Shown piece by piece: positions 58,789-64,000 of a stretch of 64,000 nucleotides of DNA. The notes below the pieces were generated by a model. That model made no database searches. It was not told where the DNA came from and saw nothing but the letters and a program-made list of their open reading frames with translations. This DNA comes from Flavihumibacter solisilvae (GTDB lineage: Bacteria; Bacteroidota; Bacteroidia; Chitinophagales; Chitinophagaceae): NCBI RefSeq assembly GCF_000814475.1, contig NZ_JSVC01000021.1:124001-188000 (forward strand), written 5' to 3'. Position 1 is the stretch's first letter. Each line of letters opens with the position of its first letter. A program made the translations under genes and the position numbers.

Positions 58789-61700
58789 ATGTCCCAGTTT
58801 TCCAGGTTTCCCGTCATTTTTATTGTCTTCCTGATATCCTTAAACGCCATGGGCCAGTCACACATGGTCAATGTCCGTCATATCACAACAAGGGAAGGCC
58901 TGGCAGATGGAGTAGTGCGTGCAATTGGCCAGGATCGTTTTGGCTATATCTGGATTGGTACAGTAAGCGGGTTGAACAGGTTTGACGGCACAAACCTTGT
59001 GCGATACCAGAGCGATCCGAGGCAACCGGGCAGTCCGCCCCCAAGCGTTCCACGGAATATTTACAGCGATTCGAAAGGAAATCTCTGGATTGGATTCAAC
59101 AATGGACTCTACAGGTTTGAGCATGAAACAGACAAATTTATCCTCGTAAATGGCTCGGAATCGTATTCTATTACAAAGATCGTTGAAGATACAGCGGCAG
59201 CAGTTCTTCACCTGTTAAGTGACAATGGTATTGCTCAATACCACATGAATCAAAAAGAGTTCATGTGGATCGATAAAAATGGTGATCTTGATTTGAGGGA
59301 AGGTGTTGAGAACAAATACATGGATATTGCCTTCAAAAATTCAAGGTTATACATTGCAACAAACAAGAACCTGCGTCAACTCGCCAGGGGAAGTAAAGAT
59401 ATTCACCGGCTTGACACGGCACTCATCCCGGAGAAAGATCTCCAACACCTGGCTGTAGATCACGAGGGTAATATCTGGCTGTCATTCGGAGGGAACAGTC
59501 ATCTTGTACGGAAGATTCATCCTTCCCTGAAAAGTTCGGAACTGATGCCACTGTTGGATGAGGTAGATGCGAGGAGCCATAATAATTTCGTAAGAAACAT
59601 TTCGGTTGATAAAAAAGGAAAGATCTGGTTCCTGAACAGCAACCGGGGAGTCGCTAACTACAATAATCAAACGAAGGCATTTACCTGGTACAAATACCAG
59701 GAAGTAAAGCCAAACACGCTGTCACCCACGCATGCCTATGATCTTTTTGAAAGCCGTGAAGGCACTATATGGTTGGGCACAGAAGGCTATGGGGTCGACT
59801 ATTTCGATCCGGACAAAAGTATGTTCAAAGTTATCTCCTCATACGAAGACCCGGTTGTGCCAAGGAATGCGACGTGGGCAAGGGCTGCGGTTGAAGATAT
59901 TGGTGGAGACATCTGGATGTCGTGGGTAGGAGGACTGACACGTCTGGACATAAAGCAAAAAAAATACACGCACTGGGAAAATTTTTACAGTGACCAGATG
60001 GTACTTTATAGCATGTCGGTTCGCGCACTTCTTGCCGATTCAAAAGGATTTATCTGGATAGGTACCGCTAAGGGCCTGAACAGGCTGGAAAAAGCAACGG
60101 GTAAAATTGAGTTTCTGACCATCCGGGATTCAATGCCTGAATCAGGATTCTATTGGTCACTGGTGGAAGACAGCCAAAAAAACATCTGGGCAGGAACCGG
60201 CGAAAACCTGTTTTATAAAAATGCACAGGATGGAAAACATTACAGTTCGGCAAGCCATCCTTTATTGGCCACGGTTATTGACACAGGCGTGAGAGCGATC
60301 TATGAAGATAACCGGAAACGCCTGTGGTTTGGCCTTAACGGCACTGGCCTTGTGATGTACGACCCTGCAAAAAATCTTGTAAAAAAATGGAGCAGGACAC
60401 AACAGAACGACAGCACTTTACTTGGCAACACAATAACAGCAATTCACCAGGATAAATCGGGGGTCATATGGCTGAGCTCATTCAATGGACTTGTAGGATA
60501 TGATGTAGAAGAGGATGTTTTTCACCAGTATACGCATGCGCAACAGCTTCCTTCCCTCAAATGTTCCGGCCTGATGGTTGATTCACTTAACAGGTTGTGG
60601 GTGGGAACCACTTCCGGCCTGGCGATGCTTGACCCTGCACGGAAACATTTTACGACTTTCACAGTGGAAGATGGATTGCCGACACTGGAATTTTCAGACA
60701 TGCCTGCTACAAAACTGCGAAACGGAGATTTTCTATTCCCAACAATGTTGGGATATGTGCAGTTTAATCCACTGAACCATTCTTCCCGTTATAACCCATT
60801 GCCATTATACATCTCAAGCATACGCGTGTTTGACAAAGTGTACAAAGGCAATACAAATACCGAATCTATTCCCAAACTCGACCTGGGACACAACCAGAAC
60901 TTCTTCTCCTTTCAACTCGTTGCTATCAACTACACAAACCCGGTAAGAACGTGGTACGCGTACATGCTGGAAGGCTTTGACAAGGACTGGATCATCTCAA
61001 AAAACGGACTCGTTAATTATACGAACGTACCTGGCGGCAAGTATAAATTCCGTTACAAAACAAGCCTGGATCCGGAACAATGGAATGTTCCGGAAAAGCA
61101 TCTGGAAGTATTCATTGGAACAGTATTTTATAAAACCTGGTGGTTCATCCTGTTAATCGCTGTAGCTGTTATATCGCTGATGTACATGTGGTACCTGGCC
61201 AGGATTAACCAGCAGAAAAAAATCTATTCTTTGCAAAGCAAGGCCCAGCTACTCGAAAAAGAAAAAGCATTGGTGAAGTTCGAAGGATTGAAACAACAGC
61301 TGAACCCGCATTTTTTATTTAACTCGTTGTCATCTCTCGGAAGTCTTATACGTATGAACCAGGCGCTGGCTATTTCTTTCCTGGAAAAGCTCAGTAAGAC
61401 TTACCGCTACATCCTGCAAAGCAGAGACCTGGACCTCATATCTCTTGAAGAAGAAATCCGGTTTGCCGCTTCATATTTCAGTTTACTGGAAACACGTTTT
61501 AATGAAGGATTGCAAATAAATATTGATATTAGTCAGGAAGCAATGAAGTATAAAGTGGTTCCTGTTATTCTGCAGAACATGATCGATAACGCCATCAAGC
61601 ACAATATTATCGCCGGGGATACACCACTGACACTGGACGTTTTCACGGACGATGGCTATCTCGTTGTCCGAAACAACCTGCAACTCAAAAAGCTGGTAGA

Positions 61701-61818
61701 AACCAGTAACAAACAGGGGCTGAATAATCTGCTTTCCCTCTACCGTTACCTTACAGAAAAGCCCATGACTATTGAAAGAACTTCACAACATTTTACAGTT
61801 AAAATTCCATTGATATGA
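58789..61818 (+). CDS. Reg_prop/Y_Y_Y sensor with LytS-type histidine kinase
   Basis: The protein, 1009 residues from the ATG at 58789 (a GTG at 58771 is in frame), has a signal peptide (to AMGQ, residue 23), two seven-bladed propellers made of Reg_prop repeats (many copies of the type GYIWIGTVSGLNRFD, about 30-680), a Y_Y_Y domain (about 690-780), one transmembrane segment (WWFILLIAVAVISLMYMW, about 790) and a kinase domain with LNPHFLFNSLSSLGSL (phospho-His) and NMIDNAIKHN. It should sense an extracytoplasmic ligand and phosphorylate the LytTR regulator that overlaps it by four bases. Confidence 0.92.
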   Translation: MSQFSRFPVIFIVFLISLNAMGQSHMVNVRHITTREGLADGVVRAIGQDRFGYIWIGTVSGLNRFDGTNLVRYQSDPRQPGSPPPSVPRNIYSDSKGNLWIGFNNGLYRFEHETDKFILVNGSESYSITKIVEDTAAAVLHLLSDNGIAQYHMNQKEFMWIDKNGDLDLREGVENKYMDIAFKNSRLYIATNKNLRQLARGSKDIHRLDTALIPEKDLQHLAVDHEGNIWLSFGGNSHLVRKIHPSLKSSELMPLLDEVDARSHNNFVRNISVDKKGKIWFLNSNRGVANYNNQTKAFTWYKYQEVKPNTLSPTHAYDLFESREGTIWLGTEGYGVDYFDPDKSMFKVISSYEDPVVPRNATWARAAVEDIGGDIWMSWVGGLTRLDIKQKKYTHWENFYSDQMVLYSMSVRALLADSKGFIWIGTAKGLNRLEKATGKIEFLTIRDSMPESGFYWSLVEDSQKNIWAGTGENLFYKNAQDGKHYSSASHPLLATVIDTGVRAIYEDNRKRLWFGLNGTGLVMYDPAKNLVKKWSRTQQNDSTLLGNTITAIHQDKSGVIWLSSFNGLVGYDVEEDVFHQYTHAQQLPSLKCSGLMVDSLNRLWVGTTSGLAMLDPARKHFTTFTVEDGLPTLEFSDMPATKLRNGDFLFPTMLGYVQFNPLNHSSRYNPLPLYISSIRVFDKVYKGNTNTESIPKLDLGHNQNFFSFQLVAINYTNPVRTWYAYMLEGFDKDWIISKNGLVNYTNVPGGKYKFRYKTSLDPEQWNVPEKHLEVFIGTVFYKTWWFILLIAVAVISLMYMWYLARINQQKKIYSLQSKAQLLEKEKALVKFEGLKQQLNPHFLFNSLSSLGSLIRMNQALAISFLEKLSKTYRYILQSRDLDLISLEEEIRFAASYFSLLETRFNEGLQINIDISQEAMKYKVVPVILQNMIDNAIKHNIIAGDTPLTLDVFTDDGYLVVRNNLQLKKLVETSNKQGLNNLLSLYRYLTEKPMTIERTSQHFTVKIPLI

Positions 61819-62579
61819 AAGCCCTGATCATTGAGGATGAGTTGCTGATCGCCAGGGAGCTGAAATATAAAATTGAAATGGCTGCCCCGGATGTTGAGAT
61901 CCTGGAAATTTTACCCAGTCTTAAAACAAGCAGGAAATGGTTTATGCAGAACCCGCAACCGGATCTGCTGTTTATGGATATACAGCTAAGCGATGGAGTG
62001 AGTTTTGATCTGTTAGAGGAGTTCAGCCTGGACTGCCCGGTAATTTTCACAACGGCTTATGACGAGTTTGCCGTGAAGGCATTCAGGAATAATGGCATAG
62101 ACTACCTGCTTAAACCTGTTGACCTGGATGAACTGACAGTTGCGATCAATAAATGCAGACAATATTTAGGCAAAACTGCAGCAGTACCTGATCTCAAAAA
62201 GTTACTTGATATTATCAGCAGCAAGGAGCCAACAGGTACGTACAAGGAAAAATTCATTGTACATTTCAGGAACGGTCTTGTCCCCATTAATGTTGACCAG
62301 ATCGTATGTTTTACGCGCGACAATCTCTATTATCTCATTACCGATAAAGGCGAGAAATATCCTATCGAATATGAGAGCCTGGAAGAAGTGGAGCAAATAC
62401 TGGATCCCAATCTTTTCTTTAGGGCGAACAGGCAATGCCTCGTTAATATACACGCCATTCAAAGGGTAGTACCAAACGAGAATGGGAAACTGAGTATTTA
62501 TCTCGGGGAAGTTTACCAGGAGGCAATAGATATCAGCCGCGATAAAGCACCTGCATTCCGAAAGTGGCTGGACCGATAG
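61815..62579 (+). CDS. LytTR family response regulator
   Basis: The 254-residue protein has a receiver domain (1-120) with the acidic pair in IIEDELLIA, phospho-acceptor Asp55 in LLFMDIQLSDG and the conserved Lys in DYLLKPVDLDEL. The C-terminal LytTR DNA-binding domain (about 145-250) has FIVHFRNGLVPINVDQIVCFTRD and FFRANRQCLVNIHAIQRV. It is the partner of the overlapping kinase. LytTR proteins bind pairs of short direct repeats, and such a pair lies upstream of the globin gene of the same operon. Confidence 0.94.
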   Translation: MKALIIEDELLIARELKYKIEMAAPDVEILEILPSLKTSRKWFMQNPQPDLLFMDIQLSDGVSFDLLEEFSLDCPVIFTTAYDEFAVKAFRNNGIDYLLKPVDLDELTVAINKCRQYLGKTAAVPDLKKLLDIISSKEPTGTYKEKFIVHFRNGLVPINVDQIVCFTRDNLYYLITDKGEKYPIEYESLEEVEQILDPNLFFRANRQCLVNIHAIQRVVPNENGKLSIYLGEVYQEAIDISRDKAPAFRKWLDR

Positions 62580-62597
62580 TCATTCGATATCGACAAA

Positions 62598-63260
62598 CTA
62601 GGGACCGCCGCTGTCTTTTTTCGGTACAACCCTGTATTCATCCTGGCTGATCGGAATTCCTGACGGTTTTTTGCGTCCCCCCGAAACAGAATCCGGCTTC
62701 TTTTCACGGGCGCCTGAAACGGACAACGGGACAAGTAGGTTATTACTATCCTGCCTTGTTACCGGTTCATCAGGGACCTTTATACCGCTTTGATTTCCAA
62801 CTGCGGGTTTCACATCAAGGGAATCCACTCCTGTTATCACCTTTGAATTTGCCGGTAGTCTTTCTGCAGGTTCCACCGGCGGTAGTGAAATTGCAGAATC
62901 TTTATGATCGGGTTGTTGTAATACCGGCTTCGGAGCTACCGAAGGCCCGATCATCCTGTAAGTTTGCGTCGGTTCATTTAGCCTAAAATCATTCAACCGG
63001 ATGTTACCGGTTTCACGGAACAGCAATAACGACGCTGCTCCTAAAAAGATCAGGAATGACCAGCCGGACCACCCCTGTCCGCTTCCACCTGCCGGTACCG
63101 GACCGGAAGGATCATTGTCCTCACCATCCTCACCGGTTGGCGGATCTTCATCAAGTTCTTTTTCGATGCGCAGCCAGATGTCGTCCGCCAATGCAGGCAG
63201 TGGCGGAAGTTGTTCCAGCTTTGCAGCGATCAATTGTTCATATGGTAGAACCTGACTCAT
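62598..63260 (-). CDS. Putative anti-sigma factor, single-pass membrane protein
   Basis: The 220-residue protein has a cytoplasmic N-terminal part (MSQVLPYEQLIAAKLEQLPPLPALADDIWLRIEKEL) like Bacteroidota anti-sigma factors, an acidic/Gly-rich linker, one membrane segment (WSFLIFLGAASLLLF, about 90-104) and a Pro/Lys-rich outer part ending in KKDSGGP. It overlaps the ECF sigma gene by four bases, the usual layout for sigma/anti-sigma pairs. No named domain is certain; the call rests on topology and neighbour. Confidence 0.65.
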   Translation of the reverse strand: MSQVLPYEQLIAAKLEQLPPLPALADDIWLRIEKELDEDPPTGEDGEDNDPSGPVPAGGSGQGWSGWSFLIFLGAASLLLFRETGNIRLNDFRLNEPTQTYRMIGPSVAPKPVLQQPDHKDSAISLPPVEPAERLPANSKVITGVDSLDVKPAVGNQSGIKVPDEPVTRQDSNNLLVPLSVSGAREKKPDSVSGGRKKPSGIPISQDEYRVVPKKDSGGP

Positions 63261-63808
63261 CTAAATTCAACATGAAGAATTTGCTTTTGTAATTGTTTTC
63301 TTGCTTCACTAAGATGCCATTTACTTGTGCCTTCGCTGATGTTTAACTTTTCAGCGATCTCGCGATGGTTATAGCCATCGACTGCATACAACACAAACAC
63401 CGCGTGCGTGGCGGGCGGCAGTTGCTGGATCATGGTCATGAGCTCCTTGGCATTCAACTGCTCGATTGCCGCGTTATTGATATTGGGAGCAGCAACTGTT
63501 TCCAGTTCAAGCTCCATTTCTTCCCCGAATTTGCTTCTTGATTTGATGTGATCAAGACCTTCGTTTATTATTATTCTTTTAAGCCAGGTCTTAAAACTTC
63601 CTTTGGTCTGGTCGAAGCTGCGGATGCTCCGGAATACTTTCAAAAACGATTGACTAACGATATCCGCAGCATCCGCATCATCCCTTGAGTAACGCAAGGC
63701 TATGACCATTGCAAATTCATAGAATTGCCTGTACAGTAATTCCTGCGCCTTGCGATTGTTTGCAATGCAGCTTTCAATTATAACCTGTATGGGCAATTGT
63801 TTTGTCAA
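63257..63808 (-). CDS. ECF-type RNA polymerase sigma factor
   Basis: The 183-residue protein has sigma region 2 (FYEFAMVIALRYSRDDADAADIVSQSFLKVFRSIRSFDQTKGSFKTWLKRI split across residues 28-80) and region 4 (LPPATHAVFVLYAVDGYNHREIAEKLNISEGTSKWHLSEARKQLQ split across 130-173). Regions 1 and 3 are missing, as in extracytoplasmic-function sigma factors. It overlaps its probable anti-sigma gene by four bases and the upstream fragment by four bases, so three genes form one operon. Target promoters are unknown. Confidence 0.92.
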   Translation of the reverse strand: MTKQLPIQVIIESCIANNRKAQELLYRQFYEFAMVIALRYSRDDADAADIVSQSFLKVFRSIRSFDQTKGSFKTWLKRIIINEGLDHIKSRSKFGEEMELELETVAAPNINNAAIEQLNAKELMTMIQQLPPATHAVFVLYAVDGYNHREIAEKLNISEGTSKWHLSEARKQLQKQILHVEFR

Positions 63809-64000
63809 TTGCCCGGATCCTGCTTTCGTTTCAACATAAGTGCCGAAGATACGGCAGCAGTCACCAATTTGTATGCAGGATCCATATCATTTATCATGAT
63901 TACCCTGTTGTCGAGCATATCCACTACACCAATCACCCCTTTGTCAATAGTCAGTTCATAACCTGCAAACATTGGCCCTCCTACGATCTTCACTTCTTTC
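63805..64000 (-). CDS. 3' end of an unrecognised gene, partial at the window edge
   Basis: An open minus-strand frame runs in from the right edge and ends at 63805, giving about 65 residues: it contains KIVGGPMFAGYELTI, GVVDMLDNRVIMIND and a helical, basic end KLVTAAVSSALMLKRK. I do not recognise the family. A GTG at 63993 is unlikely to be the true start because the frame stays open beyond it. The stop overlaps the ECF sigma start by four bases, which suggests a shared mRNA. Confidence 0.6.
   Translation of the reverse strand, partial: KEVKIVGGPMFAGYELTIDKGVIGVVDMLDNRVIMINDMDPAYKLVTAAVSSALMLKRKQDPGN

Noticed and set aside
1-64000. tRNA or rRNA genes
   Set aside because: I looked for T-loop motifs and long conserved rRNA segments and recognised none. 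A tRNAscan-type search would be decisive.

Overview
The window reads as a chromosomal segment of a Bacteroidota bacterium, most likely of the Chitinophagaceae type. The evidence is SprA (the giant outer-membrane type IX secretion / gliding protein), a C-terminal type B sorting domain at the left edge, TAnnTTTG-type promoters, a serine-palmitoyltransferase-like enzyme, the futalosine menaquinone genes mqnB/mqnD, a PafA-type phosphatase, Reg_prop/LytS and 7TM-DISM sensor kinases, and ECF sigma/anti-sigma genes. I recognise no rRNA, tRNA, CRISPR array, prophage, transposase or replication origin. Most of the window is ordinary, densely packed core and housekeeping sequence.

Layout. 0-11.5 kb: end of a T9SS cargo gene, an SDR, sprA-ruvA, fabH, a nucleoid-associated protein and a small secreted protein. 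11.5-17.5 kb: small secreted/lipoproteins, DinB, a serine hydrolase, GNAT, fabD, folE, queD. 17.6-24.5 kb: mqnB-mqnD, then photolyase plus class IV aminotransferase, tex and an alpha/beta hydrolase. 24.5-30.8 kb: cystathionine beta-synthase, a 0.7 kb non-coding stretch holding a promoter without an ORF, a BtuF-like protein with a kinase-fold-like protein, and class II and class I fructose-bisphosphate aldolases in a row. 30.8-37.4 kb (minus strand): M16 peptidase, radical SAM and FkbM genes, and a PafA-type phosphatase. 37.4-41.5 kb: serine palmitoyltransferase-like gene, a non-coding stretch with an inverted 11-bp repeat array, a thioredoxin-like protein, ubiX and an AraC regulator. 41.5-53.4 kb: lolA-like gene and ftsK, a divergent sensor kinase, then a minus-strand run (DUF423, aroK, acyl-CoA dehydrogenase, pyrF, kynU, SDR, glycerophosphodiesterase, PaiB-like). 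53.4-58.2 kb: amidohydrolase, mrp, a carboxypeptidase-regulatory-like protein, hbd. 58.2-64 kb: a globin / LytS-type kinase / LytTR regulator operon and a convergent ECF sigma / anti-sigma operon running off the right edge.

The most interesting unit is 58.17-62.58 kb. A globin-fold protein that appears to have lost its proximal haem histidine (Asn90) lies directly before a Reg_prop/LytS sensor kinase and a LytTR response regulator. Upstream are two 9-bp direct repeats with a 12-bp gap, close to the LytTR operator consensus. Other items worth a second look are the inverted 11-mer array at 38.83-38.93 kb, the promoter without an ORF at 26.04-26.48 kb, an octamer repeat found at two distant gene junctions, and the M16/radical SAM/FkbM gene group. 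All functional calls come from reading motifs by eye; no database search was run.
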